Shown piece after piece: positions 1 to 7,753 of a stretch of 64,000 nucleotides of DNA (its first letter is position 1; every line of letters starts with the position of its first letter). The DNA lies in the NCBI RefSeq assembly GCF_000325705.1, contig NC_019904.1:4590001-4654000 (forward strand). Reading direction: 5' to 3'. Under the pieces are notes generated by a model that worked only from the letters and a program-made list of their open reading frames with translations, was not told the origin of the DNA and did no database searches. The DNA comes from Echinicola vietnamensis DSM 17526. Lineage in GTDB: Bacteria; Bacteroidota; Bacteroidia; Cytophagales; Cyclobacteriaceae. The position numbers were made by a program, and so were the translations under genes.

Positions 1-339
1 GCCAAACCCAAGGGAAAAAGGCCGCTCACCATTAACCAGCTTTCAGGTGGGGAAAAGACCTTGACGGCCACTTCCCTACTCTTTTCCATTTACCTGCTGA
101 AGCCTGCACCATTTTGTATCTTTGACGAGGTGGATGCTCCGCTGGACGATGCCAACATCGACAAATTCAACCAAATCATCCAAAAATTCTCCCACGAATC
201 CCAGTTCATCATCGTCACCCATAACAAGCGCACGATGGCAAGCACCGACATCATCTATGGCATCACCATGATCGAGGCGGGTGTCTCCCGCGTGGTTCCG
301 GTGGATCTGAGGGAATTGGAAGATATTATTGAAGATTAG
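1..339 (+). CDS. smc: SMC chromosome-segregation ATPase, C-terminal end (partial)
   Basis: Only the last 112 codons are present; the gene begins left of the window. The reading frame is open from base 1. It carries the ABC signature LSGGEKT (residues 14-20 of the fragment), a Walker B and D-loop in FCIFDEVDAPLDDAN, and the H-loop IIVTHNK. The FDEVDAPLDD form is typical of SMC heads rather than of RecN or Rad50. SMC dimers compact and segregate the chromosome together with ScpA and ScpB. The gene converges on the radical SAM gene, with a hairpin pair between them. Confidence 0.93.
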   Translation, partial: AKPKGKRPLTINQLSGGEKTLTATSLLFSIYLLKPAPFCIFDEVDAPLDDANIDKFNQIIQKFSHESQFIIVTHNKRTMASTDIIYGITMIEAGVSRVVPVDLRELEDIIED

Positions 340-373
340 TTTTAGCGGCCATAAATAAACTACTGCATCAACT

Positions 374-421
374 GCCCCTCGTTTGCAACGAGGGGCTTAC
401 GAGCAGGGCATTTGCAATGCC
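374..421. repeat. Bipartite REP-like double hairpin between convergent genes
   Basis: There are two hairpins in a row: GCCCCTCGT/ACGAGGGGC around loop TTGCA (374-396), then GGCATT/AATGCC around TGC (407-421), joined by a short TTACGAGCA-type linker. No T-run follows. It lies between the convergent smc and radical SAM genes, so it may also slow transcription from both sides. The layout resembles the bipartite REP units common in Cytophagales; a similar pair lies at 14668-14724. Confidence 0.55.
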
Positions 422-432
422 TCTATCCTACC

Positions 433-2607
433 TCAAAAAATCAGCAATCCTTGTTCCCTTAAAATCTCCCAAACCTCAGATTCCACCAAATCCTCAAAGT
501 CCCCCATGGTCGCTTCGTAGTCCTCCCAAATCACCTGAAGACGGTTTAATGGTTGATCATAGGAAACCTGCGTCAAAAGGCCAGCCACCCACTCACCAAA
601 CTCCAATGGCAACTCCATGGCAAAATCCTCCTTTTTGCCCGAAAACACCAATTCCACAAACCCTTCCTCTTCTGCATCCTGCAAGTCCGGCTGTGCTCCT
701 ATCCAAACAATCCGCTGGTGCTTTTTATAGGCCAAGGGCGGCTCCTCCAGCAATTGCTGCCGGATATAATTTTCAGGAATGGTAGTGGCAGGAATTTCAA
801 AATCAAACCATTTATCCAATGGCATGTCAAAACCTATCCCGTGCATGTAATTAAACAAGGATTTTCGAAGTCCTTCGGAAAAAGCCGCATGGTCCACCCC
901 CAAGGGATCTTCATACTCCACCTCATTATTGGCAAAGGGTGCCAAGCTAAGGTCAGTACGTTGTACGCCGAATGCCGCCGGATTTAGCCCCACGGGGCTA
1001 TGGGCCGTCATCGCAAACCGGTGCCAAAAACCGGATTGTAACACCCCTTCTTCAAATAACTGCCGAACCATTTCCAACGAATCCACGGTTTCTTGTGCTG
1101 TCTGCGTGGGATAGCCATACATCAAGTAAGCATGCACCATGATGCCCGATTGGGTGAGGTGGTGAGTTACACGGGCCACCTGCGCCACCGTCACGCCCTT
1201 CTTGATCAATCCCAGCAAACGATCTGACGCCACTTCCAATCCTCCGGAAATGGCAATACAGCCGGAAGCCCGCAATAACCGGCAAAGGTCTGCAGTAAAA
1301 TTACTCTCAAAACGGATGTTGGTCCACCATACCACTATCAACCCCCGACGTAAAATCTCAAGTGCCAAGTCCCGCATCAAAGCGGGAGGCGCTGCTTCAT
1401 CCACAAAGTGGAAGCCATTGGTACCGGTCTTGGCCATGATTTCCTCAATCCGATCACACAGCATAGCGGCCGTAATGGGCTCATAACGTCCAATGTAATC
1501 CAAAGAAATGTCGCAAAAAGTACATTTCCCCCAGTAGCAGCCATGTGCCAAAGTCAGCTTGTTCCATCTACCATCACTCCACAACCGGTGCATGGGATTG
1601 GCCACCTCAATCACCGAAAGATAATCCCCCAAGGGCAAATCAGCATAATCAGGGGTGCCGACATCCCGCTGCGCCACATCCTTGACGGAAGGATTATTAA
1701 ACTGCCGCACTTCTCCATCCACCCGAACAAATGTCCGCTTTAATTCCTTCAGTGTACGGTGACCGTCAAGGTGCTCCAGAAGCAGCCGAACAGGAGCTTC
1801 TCCATCATCCAAGGTAATAAAATCCACGTAGTCAAAGATCCTCGGATCCTTTAATGTCCGGAGCTCTGTGTTGGGATAGCCTCCTCCCATCCAGACCTTG
1901 AGACCTGGATAGCGGGCTTTTAGGTACTGCCCACACCTGAGTCCTCCATAAAGATTCCCAGGAAAAGGAATGGACAAGGCCACAGACGCAGGATCGAATG
2001 CTCGTATTTTTTCCTCCAAAACCTCCAAAAGCAACGCATCAATCAAGCTCACCGGCTCTTGCAATGCAGCCTCCATCCCATCAAAGGTACTGGCCGACAT
2101 GCCCAATTGCTCCGCATAGCGGCTAAAACCAAAGTGCGGATCAATGGCCTCTGTGATCAAATCCCCCAAATCCTCCAGGTACAATGTAGACAAATAGCGG
2201 GCCTTGTCCCGCAAGCCCATGCTTCCAAAAGCCCAGTCCACATCATCCAATTGGGAAAACCTTTCCGCTTGGGGAAGAAAATTTCCCTCAGCAATATGAT
2301 AGGCCAGCGTAGGGTTCTTATCCTGCAGAAAATCGATCACCGTCTCGATGGTTTGCAAATAAGCCGGTTTCATCCTGATCATCCGCTGCACATTATCGGA
2401 ATAATCCAGCCCTTGCTCCTCCGCCAATTCAAATGCTTGTGACAATCCCTCGCGAGAAAACAACCGAAGCATTACCTCCAACCCCAAATCCGCCTGATGC
2501 GAGGAAACCCCAAGGGTGTTCAAATATCCTTTCAAATAGGCCGTAGCAGGATAAGGCGTATTGAGCTGTGTAAATGGCGGGGTGATGAATAATACTTTTG
2601 TTGACAA
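433..2607 (-). CDS. B12-binding-type radical SAM protein
   Basis: The 724-residue protein opens with LFITPPFTQLNTPYPATAYL, which is typical of the cobalamin-binding Rossmann region that precedes many radical SAM cores. A second Rossmann-like stretch, VWMGGGYPN, follows near residue 230. The iron-sulfur motif is C357-YWGK-C362-TF-C365. This is CX4CX2C, one residue longer than the classic CX3CX2C. GGLEVASDRLL and HAYLMYGYPTQT farther on fit the radical SAM barrel. I see no DxHxxG cobalamin motif, so true B12 binding is uncertain. The substrate is unknown and the gene stands alone. A TAACTTTG promoter element lies 23 bases upstream of the start, which supports the chosen ATG. Confidence 0.8.
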   Translation of the reverse strand: MSTKVLFITPPFTQLNTPYPATAYLKGYLNTLGVSSHQADLGLEVMLRLFSREGLSQAFELAEEQGLDYSDNVQRMIRMKPAYLQTIETVIDFLQDKNPTLAYHIAEGNFLPQAERFSQLDDVDWAFGSMGLRDKARYLSTLYLEDLGDLITEAIDPHFGFSRYAEQLGMSASTFDGMEAALQEPVSLIDALLLEVLEEKIRAFDPASVALSIPFPGNLYGGLRCGQYLKARYPGLKVWMGGGYPNTELRTLKDPRIFDYVDFITLDDGEAPVRLLLEHLDGHRTLKELKRTFVRVDGEVRQFNNPSVKDVAQRDVGTPDYADLPLGDYLSVIEVANPMHRLWSDGRWNKLTLAHGCYWGKCTFCDISLDYIGRYEPITAAMLCDRIEEIMAKTGTNGFHFVDEAAPPALMRDLALEILRRGLIVVWWTNIRFESNFTADLCRLLRASGCIAISGGLEVASDRLLGLIKKGVTVAQVARVTHHLTQSGIMVHAYLMYGYPTQTAQETVDSLEMVRQLFEEGVLQSGFWHRFAMTAHSPVGLNPAAFGVQRTDLSLAPFANNEVEYEDPLGVDHAAFSEGLRKSLFNYMHGIGFDMPLDKWFDFEIPATTIPENYIRQQLLEEPPLAYKKHQRIVWIGAQPDLQDAEEEGFVELVFSGKKEDFAMELPLEFGEWVAGLLTQVSYDQPLNRLQVIWEDYEATMGDFEDLVESEVWEILREQGLLIF

Positions 2608-2629
2608 AACGGAGCTTTTTGATACTGCA

Positions 2630-2637
2630 CAAAGTTA
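2630..2637 (-). promoter_or_regulatory. Candidate -7 element (TAACTTTG) of the radical SAM gene
   Basis: On the minus strand this reads TAACTTTG, a full match to the Bacteroidota -7 consensus TAnnTTTG. It sits 23 bases before the start codon at 2607. No clear TTTG -33 box is seen 19-21 bases farther upstream, so this is a half-supported promoter. Confidence 0.4.
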
Positions 2638-2663
2638 GAAAGAATAGATGGAATAATAGGATC

Positions 2664-2700
2664 AAAAAAAATAGTCCGTGCTAGAAACAAGGACTATTTT
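2664..2700 (-). terminator. Rho-independent terminator downstream of the frnE-like gene
   Basis: AAATAGTCC (2669-2677) pairs with GGACTATTT (2691-2699) around a 13-base loop. Read on the minus strand, the stem is followed by a run of Ts. It sits 29 bases past the stop of the gene ending at 2729. Confidence 0.75.
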
Positions 2701-2728
2701 TTGTCATTTCAAATTGTGAAGGCTTTGG

Positions 2729-3442
2729 CTAGCAATTTCCATCTACATCACAGGCCGCTCCGTCACCATCGCCACTTAAATCCTGGACAGTTGGCTTTTC
2801 TTGGGCATAGTCCTTCCATGAAGTCTCCAAGGCCTGGGCAAAAGTCTCTTTTGGCTGAGCGCCGGAAACACCATATTTTTCATTCAACACAAAGAAGGGC
2901 ACTCCCCTGACCCCAAGCTGATGGGATTCATATATGTCTTGGGTCACCAAAAGGTCAAACTCCTTGGAGTCCAGTGATTCCCTTGCTTTACTTGCATCTA
3001 ATCCTACTTCCACAGCCAGTTTCACCAAAGTGTCTGGATCTGCCGTATGGGCTCCCTCAGTAAAATAAGCCTTAAAAAGCCTTTCCTTCATGGCATCACC
3101 TTTCCCCTCAGTCTTGGCATACTGCAATAACCGATGGGCCACCCGGCCATTGGCGACGACCACTTTGTCAAAATGATATTCCAAACCATCTTCCTTGGCC
3201 ATTTCGGTCACTTGATTTCCGGCTTCTTCGGCCTGCTCCACTGTCCAGCCTTTGGTTTCGGCAAGGTATTGGGCAATGCTCTTATCAAGATCCGTTTTCA
3301 TGTCCGGATTTAGTAAAAAGCTCTTCCAAACCACCTCCACGTCGTCCTTATGGGGAAATTCTGCCAAAGCGGCTTCCAACCTCCTCTTACCGATATAACA
3401 AAAAGGACACATGATGTCCGACCAAATCTCTATTTTCATCAT
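2729..3442 (-). CDS. DsbA-family thiol oxidoreductase, FrnE-like
   Basis: This 237-residue protein has a thioredoxin fold with the redox motif C12-PF-C15 just after the first strand (IEIWSDIMCPFCYIGKRR). It contains the long helical insertion of DsbA/FrnE proteins and the cis-Pro loop region HQLGVRGVPFFV. There is no signal peptide, so it acts in the cytoplasm. FrnE-like members of this family act as disulfide isomerases or oxidoreductases and are linked to stress tolerance in some bacteria. The C-terminus CDVDGNC adds two Cys that are not part of the core fold and may form a second redox or metal site. The start is ATG-ATG; the second ATG (3439) is equally possible. Confidence 0.85.
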   Translation of the reverse strand: MMKIEIWSDIMCPFCYIGKRRLEAALAEFPHKDDVEVVWKSFLLNPDMKTDLDKSIAQYLAETKGWTVEQAEEAGNQVTEMAKEDGLEYHFDKVVVANGRVAHRLLQYAKTEGKGDAMKERLFKAYFTEGAHTADPDTLVKLAVEVGLDASKARESLDSKEFDLLVTQDIYESHQLGVRGVPFFVLNEKYGVSGAQPKETFAQALETSWKDYAQEKPTVQDLSGDGDGAACDVDGNC

Positions 3443-3568
3443 ATTTTTAATTACTTTAAACCAATAATCAAACTAAGCGCCATTGAGTTCCCTTTTTTCC
3501 TTTCCTGGCAGGAATTTTATAAAAAAGGGCAGCCCATAACCTTTATTGAAACAACCATTGACGACAAC

Positions 3569-3724
3569 ATGAAAACAAAAGAATGCCCCTCGTGCGCCAT
3601 GGAGGTAGATGCCAAGGCAAAAGTCTGCCCTATCTGCCAATTTGAATTCCCCCAACGCAGTCCTATCATCCAGTGGGTAGCTATTTTATTGGCCATCTTG
3701 TTCATATTGCTCTATATCCTCTAG
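3569..3724 (+). CDS. Small zinc-ribbon membrane protein
   Basis: The 51-residue protein starts at ATG 3569 (MKTKECPSC). CPSC and CPIC, 14 residues apart, form a zinc ribbon, followed by one hydrophobic segment (WVAILLAILFILLYIL) that ends the chain. The frame stays open upstream to 3350, but that part runs antisense through the start of the frnE-like gene and looks non-coding, so the internal ATG was chosen. Such zinc-ribbon plus tail-anchor proteins are common in Bacteroidota and have no known function. Confidence 0.6.
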   Translation: MKTKECPSCAMEVDAKAKVCPICQFEFPQRSPIIQWVAILLAILFILLYIL

Positions 3725-3844
3725 CGGGATCACTATTGCTTATAACCATACTGCGAAGGCAGCAGACCGTTGGTGAAAATAAGCCAAAACGCCCATTCTC
3801 CGCACATCCAACTTACTTCTTCCTGTTTGTCGTGGAGAATGAAA

Positions 3845-3985
3845 AGAGGCTGTCTCATAAATAAATAATCCGTCATCACGAGCGGAATGAAGTGATCTCG
3901 ATGTGCTTTCATTGCACGTATGACGAGATTGCTTCTTCCGATATCCATCGGAATCGCAATGACGAGGACTGATGAGACAACCTCT
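3845..3985. repeat. MITE-like element, copy 1 (TIR AGAGG[C/T]TGTCTCAT)
   Basis: The ends AGAGGCTGTCTCAT (3845-3858) and ATGAGACAACCTCT (3972-3985) are inverted repeats with one mismatch. The inside contains two REP-like imperfect hairpins built from CGTCATCACGAG and GCAATCTCGTCAT type sequence. A second copy in inverse orientation lies at 42909-43045. The element stops four bases short of the fic stop codon. Several overlapping short ORFs cross it, but none is conserved between the copies. No transposase is encoded. Confidence 0.75.
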
Positions 3986-3989
3986 CTTC

Positions 3990-4649
3990 TCAAACCATCT
4001 CCAAATGCTGCTCCAAGGAATCCAATACGGCATCTGCGACCAAATGGTAAAATGGCGCAGGGTCATTATGCACCTGTACAGCCTCTAAGGCCCTGTAATA
4101 GGACAACCTTGAAGCCTGGTCTCCCTTTAGGTTGGCAATGGTATAGCCATTCCCGACCAATACCAAGTTCATGATCAGACGACTCGTCCGGCCATTACCA
4201 TCCACAAAAGGGTGAATACTCACCAACCGTTCATGCATCTCTGCTGCCAGGATCACCGGATGAAGGATTTTCCTTTGCGCTTGGTAATGTGTAAAGTAAT
4301 CCTCCATCATTTTATCCACCAAATAAGGCTGAGGTGGCACATGCTTGCTCCCAGCGATCCTCACAGGAACCGAACGGTAACGCCCTGCATTCTCCCTATC
4401 GATTCCTTTCAAAATCAAATAATGGAGCTCAAGTAACGTACGATTATAAATATCACCCTTTTTCCCCACCAACTCTTCCAAGTAGGCCACTGCCTCCGCG
4501 TGATTGATGGCTTCCAAGTGCTCTCGCATGGATTTCCCGCCAATGGTAATGCCTTCATTGATCACCAGATGGGTCTCTTGAAGGGTCAGGGTATTGCCTT
4601 CGATACGATTGCTCTCAAAAGTATAGGCCACGTTAAAATATTCTTTCAT
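3990..4649 (-). CDS. Fic family protein (AMP-transferase fold)
   Basis: This 219-residue protein has the catalytic Fic motif H146-PFVDGNGR-154 followed by R157 (HPFxDGNGRxxR complete). Near the N-terminus S13-NRI-E17-G18 matches the inhibitory motif (S/T)xxxE(G/N), so it belongs to the class with an intramolecular inhibition helix. Fic enzymes usually transfer AMP from ATP to hydroxyl side chains of target proteins; the target here is unknown. It lies 30 bases after the XRE gene on the same strand and they are probably co-transcribed. It could be a toxin-like or a housekeeping Fic; the built-in inhibition motif argues that no separate antitoxin is strictly needed. Confidence 0.88.
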   Translation of the reverse strand: MKEYFNVAYTFESNRIEGNTLTLQETHLVINEGITIGGKSMREHLEAINHAEAVAYLEELVGKKGDIYNRTLLELHYLILKGIDRENAGRYRSVPVRIAGSKHVPPQPYLVDKMMEDYFTHYQAQRKILHPVILAAEMHERLVSIHPFVDGNGRTSRLIMNLVLVGNGYTIANLKGDQASRLSYYRALEAVQVHNDPAPFYHLVADAVLDSLEQHLEMV

Positions 4650-4679
4650 CTTTTGGAGCTGGGTCCCCTGGAGTGGACG

Positions 4680-5060
4680 CTACTTTCCCCATTTAGCTTT
4701 AAGGGTATCGATCTTGGAAAGCTTCTCTTGAACGGCAGATGGGATCTTATCCATTTTAAGGGCTTTCTCTCCAGCCAAATACTCCACCCTGCTTTCTGCC
4801 AAGGCTAAAATCTCGGCAGCATCGGCTTCGTATTGCACCAAATCCACCACCTTCTCTGCCAACCAAAGCTTTTTTAATTCAGGGAATGATAGCTGATAGG
4901 CCTGAGCAAATGCTGTCAGGTTCGCTAAGGAAGGCAAACGCTTCCCATGCTCGAATTTGCTGATCAAACCCGCATCCACGCCTGTCTCTTTAACAGCTCC
5001 GCTTAAAGTAAGCCCCTTGGACTTACGTGCAGCATACAGATGTCTCCCTAGCTTTTTCAT
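4680..5060 (-). CDS. XRE-family helix-turn-helix regulator, partner of fic
   Basis: The protein is 126 residues from ATG 5060 (MKKLGRHLYAARKSKG). Residues 4 to about 58 form an XRE/Cro HTH: LTLSGAVKETGVDAGLISKF is the helix-turn-helix core, followed by EHGKRLPS. The rest is helical and charged and may serve for dimerisation. An upstream in-frame start at 5123 is possible, but the promoter element lies at 5081-5088, inside that extension, so the shorter form is preferred. It precedes fic in one operon and probably represses it. Confidence 0.82.
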   Translation of the reverse strand: MKKLGRHLYAARKSKGLTLSGAVKETGVDAGLISKFEHGKRLPSLANLTAFAQAYQLSFPELKKLWLAEKVVDLVQYEADAAEILALAESRVEYLAGEKALKMDKIPSAVQEKLSKIDTLKAKWGK

Positions 5061-5076
5061 TTTGACAATTAAACTT

Positions 5077-5093
5077 TTGACAAATTTAGTCAA
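5077..5093 (-). promoter_or_regulatory. Palindromic operator over the -7 box of the XRE-fic operon
   Basis: On the minus strand the sequence reads TTGAC-TAAATTT-GTCAA, an inverted repeat of 5-base arms. The TAAATTTG inside it (5081-5088) is a perfect TAnnTTTG -7 element, 20 bases before the ATG at 5060. A third half-site (GTCAA on the minus strand, 5062-5066) lies between it and the start codon. A dimeric HTH protein bound here would block the promoter, so autorepression by the XRE protein is the simplest reading. Confidence 0.5.
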
Positions 5094-5123
5094 TTTTTCG
5101 GAGGATTTAATACCTATATCCAA

Positions 5124-5558
5124 TTTTAATCCACATCGGCAGTTATCACCGGATACATTATAGGGATCATTTGTACACTTTGGGTCCGCTAAGCCTTAGG
5201 TTGTTATCAAAATATCCGCTAAAAACCCGCCTTCCATTTAAGGTTTGGCTTTCTGAAAGGGACTTGGTTTGGTCTTTTGGAAGGATTAAAATAAATTTCC
5301 TTCGTATTAAATGATCAAAGCTTAAAAATGAAGCGCTCGTTTATAAAAAACGATTCATCTGGAAAATATTGAAATAATATTTCACGAAAAACCTTAAATC
5401 TTCCATTAGCAAATGAGTGCAGCCTCAAAACGCCCTATAAAACCGAATAATCACCTATAAAAACAAACATTCATATACATTAAATTTAGATGAACCAAGA
5501 CCATCACAAAGCAAAGTATAATGGAACATCCACTTTCGTAAAATTTATCGAAAAAAAT
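5124..5558. other. AT-rich intergenic stretch without a recognisable gene
   Basis: This gap separates the divergent XRE-fic and arginine operons. I see no ORF with protein-like composition, no strong hairpin and no repeat shared with the rest of the window. Confidence 0.4.
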
Positions 5559-5590
5559 TTTGTATATTTAATTTTTAATTCGAACATTTG
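5559..5590 (+). promoter_or_regulatory. Candidate promoter of the arginine operon
   Basis: TTTG (5559-5562) is followed after exactly 20 bases by AACATTTG (5583-5590). This matches TTTG-N20-TAnnTTTG except for the first base of the -7 box. Transcription would start near 5597 and leave a leader of about 270 bases before the first operon gene at 5870. Confidence 0.45.
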
Positions 5591-5605
5591 TACCGCATTA
5601 GAAAA

Positions 5606-5725
5606 ATGAACAACCTAATCCACATAGCGGCCTTCAACAACACAATGGACCTCCTTTCCATTGAGCGTATTGCTATGCCTATTTTTTCACCTAGGAAAGA
5701 CTTCAGGAGTCTGTTTAGGGCCTAG
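5606..5725 (+). CDS. Possible 39-residue leader peptide of the arginine operon
   Basis: The ORF starts at ATG 5606, a few bases after the predicted transcription start, and ends with TAG at 5723-5725. It has four Arg codons, three of them AGG and packed into the last ten codons (ending RKDFRSLFRA). Its position and Arg clustering resemble leader peptides of amino-acid operons, but the ORF is short and could be chance. Possible hairpins involve CTAGG (5692-5696) with CCTAG (5721-5725), and AGACT with AGTCT inside. No intrinsic terminator with a T-run follows, so any control would have to be translational or Rho-based. Confidence 0.25.
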   Translation: MNNLIHIAAFNNTMDLLSIERIAMPIFSPRKDFRSLFRA

Positions 5726-5742
5726 TCCCTGCTATATTATTT

Positions 5743-5761
5743 GACATCCTACGTGGATGTC
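5743..5761 (+). other. Leader hairpin upstream of the arginine operon
   Basis: GACATCC (5743-5749) and GGATGTC (5755-5761) pair perfectly around TACGT. It lies 17 bases after the stop of the possible leader ORF. No T-run follows, so it is not a standard terminator. Confidence 0.4.
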
Positions 5762-5869
5762 TGCCTTCAACATTAATCAATCAATTTCTTATACCATTTA
5801 GGAGTCAATTATTGGCAACACGTTATTGGGGTTTTGTGCCAATCCGGACTCCATCGATAAATACCAAAT

Positions 5870-6544
5870 ATGACAAAAAGTCAATTTATCATTCAAACTG
5901 CGGGAGTACAGCACTGTAAATACGCAGAAACCATCGTGGATGAAATGGCCCTTTCGGCCAAAGCACGTGGTACCGGTATTGCCAAAAGATCTCCCGACTA
6001 CATCATCCAAAAAATGATGGAGGGAAAAGCCGTCATCGCGCTTTCCAAGGAAGGAGAATGGGCTGGTTTTTGCTATATTGAAGCCTGGGGCCATGGAAAG
6101 TTCGTAGCCAACTCTGGCCTTATCGTATCCCCGAATTTCCGAAAATCAGGATTAGCCAGGGAAATCAAAAAAGCGGTATTTAAGCTCAGCCGCTCCAAAT
6201 TCCCCCATGCCAAAATCTTTGGCCTCACCACTGGGGCCGCGGTGATGAAAATCAACTCTGAGCTGGGATATGTCCCCGTAAGCTACTCTGACCTGACCGA
6301 TGATGAGGAATTCTGGAAAGGCTGCCAAAGCTGCGTCAATTACGAGATCCTAAAAAGCAAAAACCGTCAAAACTGCCTTTGCACCGCCATGCTTTACGTC
6401 CCCAAGGACCAAAAGAAAAAAGAAGTGGCCATGAAAAAGGATTTTGGCAAAAACCTTAACCTGTTCGAACGACTGGTACGCATGAAACGTGCAGTCTTTA
6501 CAGGTATAAAAAAAAAGACAATAAAGACCTTTGAATTAATATAA
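5870..6544 (+). CDS. GNAT-family acyltransferase heading the arginine operon
   Basis: This 224-residue protein has a GNAT fold. The acyl-CoA pyrophosphate loop is seen as R91-KSG-LA96 (FRKSGLAREI) after strand 4 (NSGLIVSPNF). The next gene, argG, starts 9 bases after the stop. By position it is the likely first enzyme of the pathway, acylating glutamate in place of classical ArgA or ArgJ, neither of which is present. Given the transcarbamylase type downstream, the acyl donor may be succinyl-CoA; that is inference. The C-terminal 60 residues are basic and Lys-rich, with no clear domain. It could also acetylate another substrate. Confidence 0.7.
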   Translation: MTKSQFIIQTAGVQHCKYAETIVDEMALSAKARGTGIAKRSPDYIIQKMMEGKAVIALSKEGEWAGFCYIEAWGHGKFVANSGLIVSPNFRKSGLAREIKKAVFKLSRSKFPHAKIFGLTTGAAVMKINSELGYVPVSYSDLTDDEEFWKGCQSCVNYEILKSKNRQNCLCTAMLYVPKDQKKKEVAMKKDFGKNLNLFERLVRMKRAVFTGIKKKTIKTFELI

Positions 6545-6553
6545 ACTACACAC

Positions 6554-7753
6554 ATGAAAAAAGTTGTTTTAGCATACAGCGGTGGTTTGGACACCACTTT
6601 TTGCGCCATTCACCTTTCCCAAGAAAAAGGCTATGAAGTTCATGCCGTACTGGTCAATACTGGTGGATTCAGTGAAGAAGAGCTTAAAACTACCGAAGAA
6701 AGGGCCGGAAAATTAGGCATTGCCTCCTTTAAGGTGTTGGACGTTACCCAGACCTACTACAATGAGGTGATCAAATACCTGATCTTTGGCAATGTGCTAA
6801 AAAACCAAACATATCCCCTTTCAGTAAGTGCTGAGAGAATTCTCCAAGCAAAAGCCTTGGCCGAATACGCAAAACAAATAGGGGCCAAAGCCGTGGCACA
6901 CGGAAGTACTGGAGCTGGAAACGACCAAGTCCGTTTTGACATGATCTTCCAGACCATTCTTCCAGAGGCAGAGATCATCACCCCTATCCGCGACCTCCAG
7001 CTAAGCCGAGAAGCGGAAATCGAATTCCTTAAAAAGCATGGCGTGGAGATGAATTTTGAAAAAGCAAAATACTCCATCAACAAAGGAATTTGGGGCACTT
7101 CTGTGGGCGGTAAGGAAACCCTTACCTCTGGAGACACACTTCCTGAAGAAGCTTACCCTACCCAGCTGACCAAGGAAACGCCTACTCAAATCAGCCTTCA
7201 GTTTGAAGCTGGAGAACTAGTGGGTGTAAACGGTCAAAAATTCAGCAATCCCGTGGATGCCATCCTAAAAGTCCAAGCCTTGGCAGACCCTTACGCCATC
7301 GGCCGTGACATCCATGTGGGGGACACCATCATCGGCATTAAAGGCCGTGTGGGCTTTGAAGCAGCGGCGCCTTTGATCATCATCAAAGCACACCAACTGC
7401 TGGAGAAGCACACCCTCACCAAATGGCAAACCTTCTGGAAAAACCAATTGTCGGAATTCTACGGAAACCACCTGCACGAAGGCCATTACCTGGATCCCGT
7501 GATGAGAAATTTAGAAGCCTTTTTGGCAGACACTCAGCAGTTCGTTTCTGGAGAAGTAAAAGTTGCCTTAAAACCTTACCAATTCCAATTGATCGGGATC
7601 GATTCTCCACATGATCTCATGTCAGCTAAATTTGGCAGCTACGGGGAAATGAACAAAGGCTATACCGCTGAAGATGTAAAAGGCTTCACCAAAATCCTTG
7701 GGAACCAAACGGCTATTTACCACAAAGTGAACCAAACCTTAGACAATGACTAA
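6554..7753 (+). CDS. argG: Argininosuccinate synthase
   Basis: The 399-residue enzyme joins citrulline and aspartate with ATP to give argininosuccinate, the penultimate step of arginine synthesis. The N-terminal PP-loop AYSGGLDTT (residues 7-15) binds ATP. AHGSTGAGNDQVRF and SINKGIWGTS are conserved family blocks for citrulline and aspartate binding. The length is near the usual 400. Its last 8 bases overlap the start of argC, so the two are translationally coupled. Confidence 0.95.
   Translation: MKKVVLAYSGGLDTTFCAIHLSQEKGYEVHAVLVNTGGFSEEELKTTEERAGKLGIASFKVLDVTQTYYNEVIKYLIFGNVLKNQTYPLSVSAERILQAKALAEYAKQIGAKAVAHGSTGAGNDQVRFDMIFQTILPEAEIITPIRDLQLSREAEIEFLKKHGVEMNFEKAKYSINKGIWGTSVGGKETLTSGDTLPEEAYPTQLTKETPTQISLQFEAGELVGVNGQKFSNPVDAILKVQALADPYAIGRDIHVGDTIIGIKGRVGFEAAAPLIIIKAHQLLEKHTLTKWQTFWKNQLSEFYGNHLHEGHYLDPVMRNLEAFLADTQQFVSGEVKVALKPYQFQLIGIDSPHDLMSAKFGSYGEMNKGYTAEDVKGFTKILGNQTAIYHKVNQTLDND

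Noticed and set aside
3740..4066. Overlapping ORFs crossing the MITE-like element next to fic
   Set aside because: They run through the inverted-repeat element and the fic gene in other frames; composition is not protein-like.
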